Source: Phoma sp. XZ068 (Eukaryota; Ascomycota; Dothideomycetes; Pleosporales; Didymellaceae). From it: a stretch of DNA of 64,000 bases. Under the pieces are notes generated by a model. The model was not told the origin of the DNA and ran no database searches. It was given only the letters and a program-made list of their open reading frames with translations. The position numbers and the translations under genes are program-made. Each line of letters starts with the position of its first letter. Positions within the stretch are counted from its first letter, which is position 1. The stretch is taken from assembly GCA_004835665.1 (NCBI GenBank), contig RBKR01000019.1, positions 62,001 through 126,000 on the forward strand, given 5' to 3'. Shown here piece after piece: positions 32,498 to 44,335 of this stretch.

Positions 32498-34470
32498 CTA
32501 GGACGTGGCTGCGGAAGCACTGGAAGGCTGCCAGTTGCTGACGCCGATATGCGGCGCTAGCTCCTCCGGCTTTACTGCCGTCTGCCGGGCATCGATGGTA
32601 GTGGATGTCCGCGGAAGACCGGGGTTGTAAAGAAATGGCGGAACCGAGAGCGGCATGGGAGGCCCTGGTTGCGGTATAGTGGGGCGGGCGAAATCTTGTG
32701 AAGACACATCCCGCTCGAGTGCTTGATGCTGTTCTTGACGAAGCTCCTGAACAGCAGCATTGGACGCTACCTTCGGATCGTAGTATTTGTACTTCTGTGA
32801 GCCTTTCTTGCCAGGCAGACCTGGAGCTGTATACTCTGCAACTCCATCGTTGTACGAATCGTATGTACTCACGAGGCGCTTGCCACCGCCGCCAGGAAGA
32901 TCAATCACGAATGCTGGCATCATGAACCCTGACAATGTGCCTCGCAGCTCCTTGTCGAGCTGAATGATCTTGCTTAGGGGAGTACGAAGGTCTTCGATGC
33001 CGCGTACCATGTCGCACTGGTAGATGTAGTACTGTGAATGTAAGCCAAATTTTGCTTGGGGCGACTCTCGCAGAGACCAAAGTTTCTGAGCTGGTGAAAC
33101 CAAAGCACCTCGGAGTCAGGAGAAATAATGCAGTACGTACTGGCTGGATATTCATACTTGCGAGCGTCTCTACGAGGTTCGAAAGATCTTCTTTGGTGTC
33201 GTTTACTCCATTGAGCAGCACTGATTGGTTGCGCACAATCACGCCGTGTTTGAATAGACGGTTGGCTGCTTCGCGAGTGACCCATGTAATCTCATTGACA
33301 TGATTTATGTGTGTGTGAAGGCAAACCTGTTTGGCCATGTCTCGGCCTTTGTTAGAAAGCTCGATGAGCACGTTAGTCCACGGATCAGTTTCGTCAGTTA
33401 TGCGGCATGGGGCCACTGCAAGGCCTTTCGATGCGAAGCGAATGCGCTGGATGTGGGGAATGCTAAGCAGTCTGCTGAGGGTTAAGTACTGAATGCTGAA
33501 ATGCTTGGTTTTACGGACCTTTCGCCAATCTCTCTGAGGTCATCAGGCTGGAGGTAGTAGGCATCGCCGCCCGAAACGACAATGTCATGTAGGCTTGGGG
33601 TGTTCTCGATGTGCTGGAAGACAACTTCCCATCGCCTACGACTGGGCTTCTGTGGTGACTTTGCGACAGTTTCCGTGTTGGCGCCAACTGCATATGAGCG
33701 AGTGCAAAATCGACAATATACCGGGCAAATCGAAGTCGCTGCGACAGTTAGCTTTGAGTTCGTAATCACGAAGACAGAACTATGCAGCGTAGGGATGAAC
33801 AGCAAGGTCGCAAGCAACACCCACCTAAAAACAAAGCTCTCCCAGGATAGCGGTGGACTAAACCGGGTACAGCTGTTGGCGGTTAGAAATTTGTTCTTCC
33901 TCACTGGTATGTGTGACAACGTACGCGAATCATCCTGTTCGTTCAGTGAATCAAGTTTCAACTCTTCGTGATCTGGCACAATTCCACTTGCCAATGGTAA
34001 GAACTGTCGACGGACAGGATCATCCAGCGGATTATTCCAATCAATGACTGATAATAAATGTGGAGTCAATCTAATCGCCATTGGCGCTAACTTCAGTGCA
34101 GCAGTTGCATCATCGATGAACTGTTCCCTTGTCTTGATCTTCTTGAGCAGAGGATTCGTGGATTGACCAAGCACCGGCGGTAGTACATCTGACAAGAATC
34201 GATGCAGTTTTCGTGTGTCTGGGACAGTGTTCGCGAGCTATACCGTCAAAAGTTAGGTCGGCAATTATAGCGTAAAATAGGTTCACGTACCTGCCATCGA
34301 TACGACTTGAACTCTTCGACAGGAACATCTTTCCATGGCTTGATCTTCTGCCAGTATGGATCTTGCTCGGCATATGTTGACTGCGATCTGTACTGTGCAA
34401 GCGAACAGAAACGAGTCCGAGGCCTTGACAGCAACGCCAGGTATTGCGCTCTAACAATAGGGATGAGCAT
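32498..34470 (-). CDS. Lysine 2,3-aminomutase (radical SAM, PLP-dependent), mitochondrial-type
   Basis: Exons are 34470-34291, 34237-33925, 33872-33825, 33738-33519, 33471-33141 and 33031-32498 (introns 47-109 nt), giving 541 aa. It converts L-lysine to beta-lysine. The radical SAM iron-sulphur motif is CPVYCRFC (CX3CX2C), preceded by PVPGLVHRYPGRALFLATSI. Other conserved pieces are IVVSGGDAYYL, QVCLHTHINH and the PLP-lysine motif PAFVIDLPGGGGK. The core matches bacterial KamA/AblA enzymes, which suggests bacterial ancestry. Two additions are eukaryotic: an N-terminal ~40 residues rich in Arg/Ser/Ala and free of acids (a likely mitochondrial presequence ending near RSQSTYAE), and a Pro-rich C-terminal extension of ~100 residues. 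All catalytic motifs are intact. The function is secure by family; localisation is inference. Confidence 0.93.
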
Positions 34471-35817
34471 TGTTCTGATATTTGAGGAGGTCGAATAACT
34501 CCCAGCTGAGCTTAAGATATCAAAAAGCGAAGGACTAAAGATTGATGAGACGCAGGCGAGTAATTATATACTGCAACATTGAAGTCGATCGGAGAAGCAT
34601 GCTTCAAGAACCCGCCTCGAGAAAGGCATGTGGCACAACAGATGCAGGCCCACTATTGTGCTTCAATAGTGAAGGAGTCGATTAATTCCCGGCCCTGCCG
34701 ATATGAGAGGGCTAGCAGTACGTGTAACCATGGCTGGCGTCTTTGTTTGACTTGTGGTGCTTGATAAAAAGCCCAATCCGATCTGCCGTCCGGAAAGCCG
34801 TTGCCTAATCTTGACTAGTGGTTGATAGACATCTTCATATTGGACAGGTTGACAAACAATTACAGGAGACTTTTGAGAGACAATGGTTCCCAATGGAGCT
34901 TGAGCTCCAAGGCGAGGAAACCTACGGATCGAAGGATGACGATGTGGCAGATGGACTTGTCCGAGTATCGACAAGATTAGCTAGGTTTAAGACTGTCTTT
35001 GATGAGAACGTCATTGGTCGCTCTTCGCATGGTTGGTTAGACTGGTTCAGTGATCGTTGGCCTCGTAGCGAGCCTCTAGCAACAGACCAAAGCAGAGGCC
35101 CTGCATCAATTTCGAGCGGAAGGTTTTGACAGAAGACGCTGTTGTCGACGACGTTGTATCGCTGCAATTGCAGGGGCGCGGGACTAGATCCGTTGAAGCT
35201 GTTTCGACGCCTCAAACCCGGGGACATGGTCAGTGAAATCCCAAAGGACTGTGTTCCCAACCATGCACCACAGAGGCGGTGAAAAATGCCATGTGTTTGT
35301 GGTACACTACTCAGCACCCAGTTCGGGAAGGATTCGGACCGTTACAAGGTTTGGAAAAGCAAGACGCACAGGGGCCGAGGTGTAGACAGGCGAGATGTGC
35401 GGTGAAGCCATTGGCGTGGGTAGGCCATGAATGGAGTGCATTACGCGGCTGCAGTTAGTGGATGGAATTCTTCGGAAGAGCGGGAGGAGCGGATCCTCCC
35501 AGACCAATGTGCAACGACCCCATGCAACCCGAGTCGAGAAAGAGAATGACAGAGCGCCGATTCTCGAGCTCGTTGTTATGTATCACAGAGAATGGGTGGA
35601 GGTGCTGGAAAAGCGGGCCCAGGCTAGCGTAGCGTCTCGATTGGCGCTGATCCCTGCGTCCGTGCCGCGCTAACGTGCGTGTTTCCCGATGACATCGCCT
35701 CAGAGCTCAGCGCCCCTCCAGATCACAGCTCATAGCTCACCCCCAAATCAACCGTTCCACCCGCCCTTTTCTGTCGCCCATCTTCGCCAGTCTAGAGGGC
35801 CCCCTCACTACGCAAGC
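34471..35817. other. Divergent intergenic region, aminomutase and GET2
   Basis: 1.35 kb with no supported gene. It should hold both promoters. Confidence 0.5.
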
Positions 35818-36891
35818 ATGGCTGACTCACCCGCGGGCTCGCCAGGACCTGCCGGCGCAGAAACGCCTGCGCAGCAAAAAGCACGTCTCCGCAGAGAGCG
35901 GCTGGCTGCAAAAAGTGGTGCTTCTCGACTGCAACAGATCTCGGCACTACAAGGTGGCCCTCCCAAAGAGTTAAGCGAGATACAGAAGGACCTCCCTGGT
36001 ATGTACGGCCGGTGATTCAGCCAATGTGTGGGCGTGCCTATATCCGTGCCTGCATCTCCTTCTTGTGGCCTGCACCATTCTAATAGCACGAGTACACGGC
36101 TAAGTGCATCTCTAGTCCAACCTTCCCCAGCCCCAACGCCTCGAGCATTGTCTGGAACCGCGACGCCAGACCCAGATGAGGTAGACATATCGCAACATCA
36201 CTATACGCCTGCATCTCAACCACGTCTCCCCTCGCCATTTGCCTTTGATGGCAACGCTTCGGGTGCCATGCCGCAGTTCCCGTCGGGGCAAGGCGGCCCG
36301 TCACAGGACCCCATGATGGCTATGCTACAGCAAATGATGGGTGCTGGAGCGGGCGGAATGCCAGGCAGTGCTCAGGGACAGCCGGCCGGCCCGGGCGACC
36401 TCCCTCCGGGACTCGCCAACATGTTTTCAGCAATGGGCGGTACTGGTGGGACCCCAGAACCGTCGCCAGAGCAATCATCAGCCTGGGTTTGGCGCCTGCT
36501 GCATTCTCTGTTCTCCCTAGGCCTCGCCGTTTACATTGTTCTGCAGACACCATTCACTGGGTCGAAGCTGTCACGTAACACCGCCTTAACCGCTGTCGAT
36601 GAAGACTGGACCACCGAAAGCACGTCTGCACAGAATTTTGCGCACTTCTTCTACCTCTTCGCAACTTTCGAGGTCATTATGCAGTCCTCACGCTATTTCA
36701 TCGAAAAGGGCCAGTTGCAAGGAAGCGGTATTCTGAGCACAATCGCAGGGTTCCTACCACAGCCTTACGGTGGGTACGTCAGAACCGTTGGCCGTTACGG
36801 TGTTATATACACGACAGTTGTCAGCGACGCCATGGTCATCGTGTTCGTACTGGGCGCTACTGTCTGGTGGAGAGGTGCTGGTGTCGCATGA
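35818..36891 (+). CDS. GET2: GET complex subunit Get2 (tail-anchored protein insertion)
   Basis: The favoured model is 35818-35998 plus 36116-36891 (intron 117 nt, GTATGT...CTCTAG), giving 318 aa. An alternative uses donor 36005 and acceptor near 36088, which keeps about nine more residues. The N-terminus carries the basic Get3-binding motif QKARLRRERLAAKSGASRLQ expected of Get2. A long Pro/Gly/Met-rich cytosolic linker follows, then three transmembrane helices (LLHSLFSLGLAVYIVL, FAHFFYLFATFEVIM, and YTTVVSDAMVIVFVLGATVW). With Get1 it forms the ER receptor for Get3 carrying tail-anchored proteins. The ATG at 35818 fits the usual MA-rich start; an upstream in-frame ATG at 35689 exists. Confidence 0.88.
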
Positions 36892-38760
36892 GCATTGTAC
36901 ACCATCTTGTACACAAGATATGTACTCTGGTAGACTAATGGTACAATCACCAGCGAATTGCACGACACAAGACATGCAGCTTGAAATGGGCACTTATCCG
37001 TCACTCTGATCGACGTTTCGCAGTAACTGTCGTGTCCGCGACCCAAACACCTGGTTTCAGCTTGGCTGCTGTCTTTCCCAGTAAGGCACGTGAGCGTCAG
37101 CTGTGTCACGCTTCCAGCTGCTGACTGGAGACTCGACGTCAAGTTTCCACTGACATTGGCTTGGAAAGACTTCCCCCATACATCGCAGAATACACACAGC
37201 GACCAACAGACCAATGCTGTCCAGTGGCTTCTGCGATAACACTGACCGTGGTTGCAGCACCTGGTGGTACTACCGACTGTCGTCGTCAACGCAGACACAG
37301 TTTTTGTGACCACCTGAAATGGGCTCGTCCAGTGACCGATAAGCGACATGCAAGCCACGCGACCACTTGCGTAGCGTATCCTGCAACAACGACGTTTGCA
37401 AACGCACATACATGGCGAGAGAAATACAGCGGCTACTGCTACATGAACAGCAGTGTAATGTCCCTGTTTCTCGAGCAGTAGTGCTTTCAATTGCATCGTT
37501 TTGACATTTTGCTCGCGTACCATTAACCATTATACTACTAGCCCTGATCCAGATCTCGTACAATTCCTATTTTAAACAATGATTTGTCTTTTTGGACCCC
37601 TTTGTTCCCTTTTCTTTGCAGCCACACCGTCTGCGATTTTCATTTGCGTGAAAATGAGCAAACTCGCTGGAAAGAACAACACCAACACGAACGTGCTCGT
37701 AACGAACCTCGCAGCAAGGCGCATAACGGAGAAAAGCACCCGTCATTCATGTACATTGAACAAATCACTCGTATCCAACGGTCCCACATACTTACCTAGC
37801 TGCACTACCCATGCGCGCAGCCACCCAACCGCACACGCCTGATCGACTGCTGCCGAGACCCGTGACAGATCTCCCGCGCCAACAATTGTCACACAAGCGG
37901 GAGAGGTTAAGAGCGAGAGACACTAAGGTATGACTAGTTGCTCCTGTGTTTGTATTCCTATGCAGACACGTACCTGTACGTTGTGTCACGTACCTCGATG
38001 CGGGCGCAGTTAGGTCAATCGCAGCACTGTATGATTATCGTATGGTAACGGAAGGCTACATTGCATACTGTTAGTAACGAGGTGCCATTGTGCAAGACTA
38101 TTGAGTACTGTTTCTGGCACAGTGATCTGCTCTGGCTAGCTCGTAATTTGTGTCGCGGTGGTCGACGGATTGTGATCCATGAACCAGCTCCACGCTTGAG
38201 CCAAGCGGTTTACGTACCCTGCATCTGTCATCATCTACACTCATATCTGCGATTCATTGCCTCCCCGTTCCCAGGCGATGGGCTTGTCATGTACATAGAA
38301 TGTAGACAGCGCCCTCTGATCGGAGGATCAAAAAAGGTTATAAGTCAATATACCTTTGGGTTTGAGGACAACAAATGGTAACTAGGCAATTGCTTTCGCA
38401 ACCATCCGCTTAAAAGGCGAACACCAGCTTGCAGGCTGGAATCAACATGTCTGGAACACGAACCTAGATGAGTGAAGTTAATAAATAGAAAGAACTGTTT
38501 TGCACACAATCAGGGGTAAAACGTCACTGTTTTTCTTAGATAGACCTCCGTTCGTTTGCTGGTTTAATTGCAATACATTCTTGCTGACACACACTTCTCT
38601 TACCCCAAGCCTTAAAAATTGTGGTGTTGCACTGCATATTCGGGGTCCGGTTCGATACATGCACAGACGCGGTTTGCGGCAAATCTTCGGGCGAGCGCGG
38701 TGAACGCCCAGCGAGATTTCTCGATGCCATGCAGACCAAACCATATCGTCACAGCACAAC
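36892..38760. other. Long intergenic region, GET2 to mL61
   Basis: 1.87 kb between tandem plus-strand genes. A 242-codon open frame on the minus strand (36795-37523) overlaps the GET2 3' end and has no family resemblance. I see no supportable gene, tRNA or repeat family. Confidence 0.45.
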
Positions 38761-39718
38761 ATGGTCAATATAGTAGCGCGCGCACGGAAGCTGCAAAAGG
38801 TACAATCATATTCACAATCCCAACAAACGCCCCCTTGAACGCTACTAACACCGACCACAGCAGGTACGATCTCCTCCGAAACCACCCCCGAAAGCCAACG
38901 ACATTCCCCGAACGACGATTCGTGAAGACTGCGCCGACTTTGAATGGATGTGTACTGATTATTGGGATAGCTGCTAGGGATAAGATGTGGGCCAGGCGCA
39001 CTTGTGCTGCCCAAAGAGGTGTCGAAGATTAGCATGGAGTTCAACACCAAGATTTACGGAGGACACAGAGGCGCAAGGTACATACCCTCCTTCACCTCGG
39101 TTCCACGGCAAAGACCCGGCGAAACATATTCGCGGAGAACGGCCTTCGTGTTATCACGGCCAGTGCAACTTGCAGCCACTTCGCCCACGACAACCCATCT
39201 CGATCTCAACTAACACCACCCCAAGGAAATTCTGGCGCGAAATGCTGCCCCGAATAAAATACCGCAACCCCTCCATCCCCATTCAAATTAGCCGCCATAC
39301 CTCCCCCGACGGCCCCGCGCTGCTACACATCTACACAAAGTCGACGCCCAACACGCCCGACGGCTCCTCCAACACCTCAATCCCCTCGCTGCAAACCCAG
39401 TCCGGCACGGCCGCCACACCACCGTCCGACACACCCAACGCACGCAACACACTCGTTCCCGACGCGACGGCGCCCACCCACACCATCAACATCCGCGACC
39501 AGCAGCACTCGGAGATTCTGGACGCGCTGCTTGCGAAGCTGCCCGAGAGCGTGGTCATACGCGCGACGCCCGAGGAGGAGCAGCAAATGGCCGAGATGGC
39601 CGAGTTCAACGAGCGCAGCGAGGCTGACCGTGTGCTTGTGCGGGAGAAGCTGATGAAGGAGCGCAAGGAGGCGGAGCTGTTGCGTTTGGCGAGGGGTCAG
39701 GCCGCTACGGCTGCATAA
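38761..39718 (+). CDS. MRP49: Mitochondrial large-subunit ribosomal protein mL61 (Mrp49-like)
   Basis: Exons are 38761-38799, 38971-39077 and 39226-39718 (introns 171 and 148 nt), giving 212 aa. The L51/S25/CI-B8 thioredoxin-like domain is assembled over the three exons: MVNIVARARKLQK, then LLGIRCGPGALVLPKEVSKI and MEFNTKIYGGHRGAR, then KFWREMLPRIKYRNPSIPI. This order and the KFWRExLPRxKYxNP block are typical of the fungal mL61 group. A Ser/Thr/Pro-rich linker leads to a C-terminal helix rich in Glu/Arg (EEEQQMAEMAEFNERSEADR). It should sit in the mitochondrial 54S ribosomal subunit. The splice sites are supported by frame and family sequence. Both introns are longer than is typical here. Confidence 0.86.
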
Positions 39719-40262
39719 ATGTTGACGAGAGGGCAGGCAAGTCCAAGTGATGACAGGCAAGACTAAGGCGCGCTGTATGGCTAGAGAAGTAGTCGCGTAA
39801 GAGCGGCACGGTGTATCATATCAACATGTATATCAGATGTAATCTGTTCGGCATATCTCTGGATGCAACGATCCAGTACTCGCAGACATTCGCATTTTAC
39901 GAAACAGGTCTTTGTGATTGTGCTTGAATATTCACAAGAAATGCACATGTCCTGTCTATGTTGTGATGGAATGAAAGTCTACTCGTTCACTTAGCCGTCC
40001 ACGCTGGTTGCTATCGCTTTGGCATACGAAGAAGCTGCATTATAATATTCGTGTTGTCGTATTATCCTGACTACATTCCACGCTATATAACCCCCAATTT
40101 TGTTCATCCATGTAGAGCGTGCGTCGCGCCAGTGAAGAAGAAAAGCCATTGCAGACGTCAAAAGTACAGAGTGATATCTAACAGCCCAAATTCCGTGCCC
40201 ATGTATAGTAGTCGCGACAGCCAGTTCAGGCTGCCGCTGTGTTTGCCAGAGACATTCAGTCT
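39719..40262. other. Convergent intergenic region
   Basis: 3' flanks of mL61 and the thioredoxin-like gene. No gene is seen. Confidence 0.5.
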
Positions 40263-41166
40263 TTAGCGAGCGGCTGCTGGTGCGGCACCACCTTGCTGAG
40301 CGGGAGCTCCAGGGTTCATGCGCTTGCTCCTGTATACGTATTAGCATCATTAAGAATCTATCGAGGGATGTGCTTACATGAAAGTCCTGCTGAAGAAGGA
40401 GATGAGGATCATAGGCAGCCATGAGGGCATCTTGGAGAATCCCCAGGTGACGTAACCGAAAGGAATAGCAAGACCGTACTGCTGGAGCAGGCCGTTGAAG
40501 GGGTGGAAAAGACCTTCATAAGGAGCAATGTCGTCGATCTGCTTGTCGACAATGAGCTCCTTGAAGGTCTCGGTGGTGGTCGAGGTGCGGTTCAGCGGCT
40601 TGTAGCGGAACTCAGGAACGGGCGCAGACTGATCGGCCAGGGGCTTGGGGATGCGGAAGTTGATCAACGAGGGCGCGCCAACGGACCACGAGTTGCACAG
40701 GATGTTCTCCCGTTCGCAGTCGAGGAAGCCGAGCTTGGGTGATGATGGCTGGGCGGCGATGATGGGGGTGGATGCCTGCTGCTGTTAGTCGTGTGGACTG
40801 ATAGGGGCTGTTGTGAGTACATACGTTCCACGCCTTCTCGGCGGGCCCGCAGAAGCCATAACATGTGCTGTTGCCGCCAGTAACGAAGATAAGCCACTCC
40901 TGAGTCGCAGGCGCGCTGACGGTCGGGTCAACTGTCAGGACCTCCTTCCAGTTCTCGAGCGTGAGGTCATGCTGGACTACGGCAGCCGCCTTGGCTGCTG
41001 CGGCCTCAACGGGCGCAGAGGGCACAGATGGCGCAGAGGGGATGACGGACGCGACGGACGCGGTCGCCTGGTTGAAGAAGCCCTTCACCTTCTCAAGCAG
41101 GGGAATCTGCTGCTCGGCGAGAGCGAGCGCCGGTAGGGCAAGGACAGCTGTTGTCGAGAAACGCAT
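40263..41166 (-). CDS. Thioredoxin-like ER membrane protein
   Basis: Exons are 41166-40825, 40775-40378 and 40329-40263 (introns 48-49 nt), giving 268 aa. A signal peptide (MRFSTTAVLALPALALA) is followed by an Ala/Pro/Ser linker. A thioredoxin-fold-like region then begins at DLTLENWKEVLTVDPT and has the block TQEWLIFVTGGNSTCYGFCG. Further cysteines lie in LDCERENILC, at the place where PDI-like folds test client residues, then WSVGAPSLINFRIP. The cysteine pair is CYGFC (CX3C) rather than CXXC, so classical redox activity is doubtful. A C-terminal hydrophobic hairpin/TM stretch (PSWLPMILISFFSRTF) and a short basic Gly/Ala tail follow. It is probably an ER membrane protein conserved in filamentous fungi. 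I do not know its function. Confidence 0.8.
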
Positions 41167-41720
41167 TGTGATGTGAAGGGTGGTGTTGCGGGATGCGCGA
41201 GGAACAGGGAAAGTTGTTGTGTGCGTCGCTGCCTGTCGGCCGGTTCAGGGTCCAGATGACGTTTGTGGGGCGGGGCACGGAAGGAGTGGTGGACGAAGCA
41301 GCAATCTGCAGCGAAGCAATTGGAATGAATTAAATCAACAACAAGGGGAATGCTAGATGGGCTTGAATGGAGGCAGTACGGGGAAGAGATGGAAACGTCA
41401 GCCACAACGCGATGGACCCTACGCGTTGGTTCTAGCGGGCCAGAACTGCGAAATTGGACGAAGCTTGGACGCTGTCTGGAGCTCCATCCATCAGCCCACC
41501 GCATCCCCGTCCCGTTTACTCCGATTCGCCGTTGCGCCAACAGGAGTGGACTTTGAGGTTTGATCGACCTTTTCTTGTCGTCGAAGGTCAGATTTACACC
41601 GAAAAGAGCTTGGAATGCCAGTTGGCAGCAGAATCTTCAGTCCTGGCAGGAGCAGCTCCCATGACGCCTTCCATATGGCCCACCAAATTAATACACACAA
41701 CATCACCGATGCCATTGCCT
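41167..41720. other. Intergenic, promoter of the thioredoxin-like gene
   Basis: No gene is supported. It also holds the 3' flank of the WH2 gene. Confidence 0.5.
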
Positions 41721-43968
41721 TCACCATCCTGCATCGTAGCCATTTGATCCGCCACCATCTCTTGCCACGTTACTGAAGTCCCAGCTTGGGCCAGATTGCC
41801 AGCCTGGTCCAGCGATGTTCGCAGCCAGGCTCGTAAACACATCAGGCGCAGGAGTCTCTACTCTCGAATGCATCTGAGATGCCGTCGCTGCTGAACGCAT
41901 ATTAGCTTCTTCGCACATGTAATATCAAGGGATCCAATCGTACCTGTTGGCGATTGCGGGCTGTCTGCGGACAAAGCATTGCCCAGGTTTTCTCTAAACG
42001 CCCTATTGGGCTCATTGTATCCTTCATGTTCCGAATCCACTGTGTGCCATGTCTCATGGGATGCACGAGGCTTGAGCACATTTGGTGTCTGTCTGGTCCT
42101 ACCTTCTGCTTCACTCCACTTGGACATCCTGATACCGCGTAACTTTGCTGCCAATTCATCCTGGATGCTGTTGAACATCTTCCTTGGCTGTGGTGCTGTG
42201 AGTGGTGTTGCACAACGGTGATCATTCACTGCTGTCGATAAGTCACCAATCTTGTCGACAGGCTTATGGAGCACTCACCTTTCGAATCTATTTCCTGTCT
42301 TCTCTCCCTCTCCTCGACACTCTGAGCATGCTCGAGTGCTTCAACGTCGCGGCTGTGAGCTGTTCCTTCATACACGGGCGTTTCTGTGGAGACATCTTCG
42401 ATACGAACCTCGTCTTTTCGTGCTGCGCTACCATCCCTCTTGTCTTCTTCACGGACTTTTTTGAGCTTCACGCCACCCAGGATGCTTGTAAGAAGCGCAT
42501 CACGAGCTGGAGTGACAGGAGGACGTACAACAGGAGGTGGTGGAGGAGGTGGTGGTGGTGCCACAGGTATCGACATGGCAGGAGACGGTGCCACGGTTAC
42601 AGGTGGTGGACTAGGCATCGGAGGCGGGGGAGCGTGAGGAACAGGCGCGCTCCTGAAAGGAGTAGCACGCCCATCAAGCTCTGGTGGTTCGGGGGACTGC
42701 GCACGTATTGTAGGAGGCTGACTAGCGCCACGACTGTCTCCTGCTTCCCAATTTCGACCAGTTCTGACCGAAGACGCGCTTCGAATCGATGGTGAGGATG
42801 CTGTATCTGAACTCACAGACGAAGATGGTTCTGGTGAACGCACAGGTGCTAGGTGAGGTTGATGAGCACCTCTGCTGCTTTCGCCAGCTTCAAGACCTCC
42901 TGCATCCCACACGGGTACAGCATCTCTATTACGGTCGTGACGACTACTTCGCTTTGACGGCTGCAATTGCGGTGGTGTCCCTTGAGTGAAAGGTATCGGA
43001 TGCGACCCAGATCTTGAAGGTTCAGCCCGTCCAGAACGCTCAGCATGTACATCAGACGGCTGATTAGCATCTTTCACAATCTCGTAAGTAGGGTACTCGT
43101 TCATCTTCGATCTTCCTCCACCTCCCCGGTTTTCCGACTTGCGATGACTTCTTCGACCTGATTTTCTCACATTGCGTTCGTCAAGGCCATGTCTGTCCTC
43201 GATCAGTGGCTCTTCGTTTTCATCCTCCACGATGTTCTTTGCAGTCCTCTTCTTCTGCAAGAACGCATTAATTTGGTTCTCAGCAAACCCCTTGGTCCGA
43301 TGCCCAGCATCCTGCTCGGCCTTGATGTGTCGATATATCGTTTTGGCGTGTGGCAAGAAACCTACGCCCTTGCTTTTAGTAGGAAGGGAACCAAAAGGCG
43401 TTCCGTCTGGGCCGAGCAAAGCTTCTGCGGCATGGAGGGCGCCGGACATTAAGCGCTCTGCACTGGAAATTGGCGGTTCCACAGACCGGCTGTGCTGATT
43501 CTCATCCTGTTGATGGCCTTCGCGAGTCGCAGATTCCCTACGGCCCTCCCCTCCTCTCGAGCTGTGTCGATGTCTTCTGCGACGATGTGCCTCCGTGTCG
43601 TCTGTAGAACAATGCCGCCGCCGGCGACGATGGGTATCTTCGTCTACCTCATGCGACTGATGTCTGTGGTGTCTGTGACGATCCTCTTGTTCACGCGAGC
43701 CATCTCTCTTATGATGCCGCCGGTCTCTCTTCCCCTTGCTCTTTCTCGCCTCTTCTTTCTCCTTCGCCTCCCTCACTTTCTCCTGCTTGTGCAGTCGGTA
43801 AATTTTTATATTCTCGAGGACGCCTTCCAATATCAGTCGACCTGTACCAGCCCCACTCATCCTTGGATCACGGGGTCGACGACCTGATGACAGGTCTTGA
43901 ATGCTTGCTGCGACTTGCTGGTGATATTCTAGGGAATTTGGATCCGGCTTATGGCTTGCGCTCGCCAT
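41721..43968 (-). CDS. Polyproline/WH2-domain protein, putative actin-binding
   Basis: Exons are 43968-42279, 42228-41944 and 41890-41721 (introns 50-53 nt), giving 714 aa. The N-terminus has a short conserved-looking helix (SLEYHQQVAASIQDL), then a strongly basic His/Arg/Asp tract (RDRRHHKRDGSREQEDRHRH and similar). The centre is Ser/Pro-rich with charged repeats. A proline block with runs of eight or nine Pro (PVAPPPPPPPPPVVRP) leads directly into ARDALLTSILGGVKLKKV, a good match to a WH2 actin-monomer motif, with spacing as in verprolin/WIP or WASP-type proteins. A second short amphipathic block (MFNSIQDELAAKLRGIRM) follows, then an acidic/Trp-containing tail (PGWQSGPSWDF). There is no WH1, CRIB or FH2 domain. 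I infer an actin-nucleation or WIP-like regulator. The family name is unknown to me. Confidence 0.8.
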
Positions 43969-44335
43969 GGACGACAGCGCAAGCGTAAGCACGAAGCGCA
44001 GCCATTTTCGTACATAGCAGGCACTGTGAATGAGAAGCAAGTGGCGGATCGTGAAGCGTGGACTGATTACTCGTGTGTTTTAAGGACAAACGGGTAAGTC
44101 ATGTGAAGATTGTGGGCAGGGCGGTGACAACACAGCGCAATCCACGTGTTCGACAATATCCACATCAACCCAAGGATCAGCAGGTTTGCCGCAGATAAAA
44201 CATACTCATTCAATGCAAAGCAACTGATGCAAACTATATAAACGCAAACTTCCATCCCAGCTATTGGTCCAAGTAAACAACATATCATTTGGCTTTTATC
44301 CACGCTTCGTAACATCATGCCTCATCATCATCCAC
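43969..44335. other. Intergenic, WH2 promoter and LPMO 3' flank
   Basis: No gene is seen. Confidence 0.5.

Noticed and set aside
27342..35817. Classical secondary-metabolite cluster around the P450
   Set aside because: No polyketide synthase, NRPS, terpene synthase or cluster regulator is present; the neighbours are separate single genes.
36795..37523. 242-codon minus-strand frame overlapping the GET2 3' end
   Set aside because: It begins with ATG but has erratic Cys/Ser/Thr composition, no domain, and overlaps a conserved gene antisense. I treat it as chance.
37500..37560. tRNA-like string (AGTATAATGGTTAAT on the minus strand)
   Set aside because: It resembles a D-arm/A box only; no anticodon arm or B box follows.
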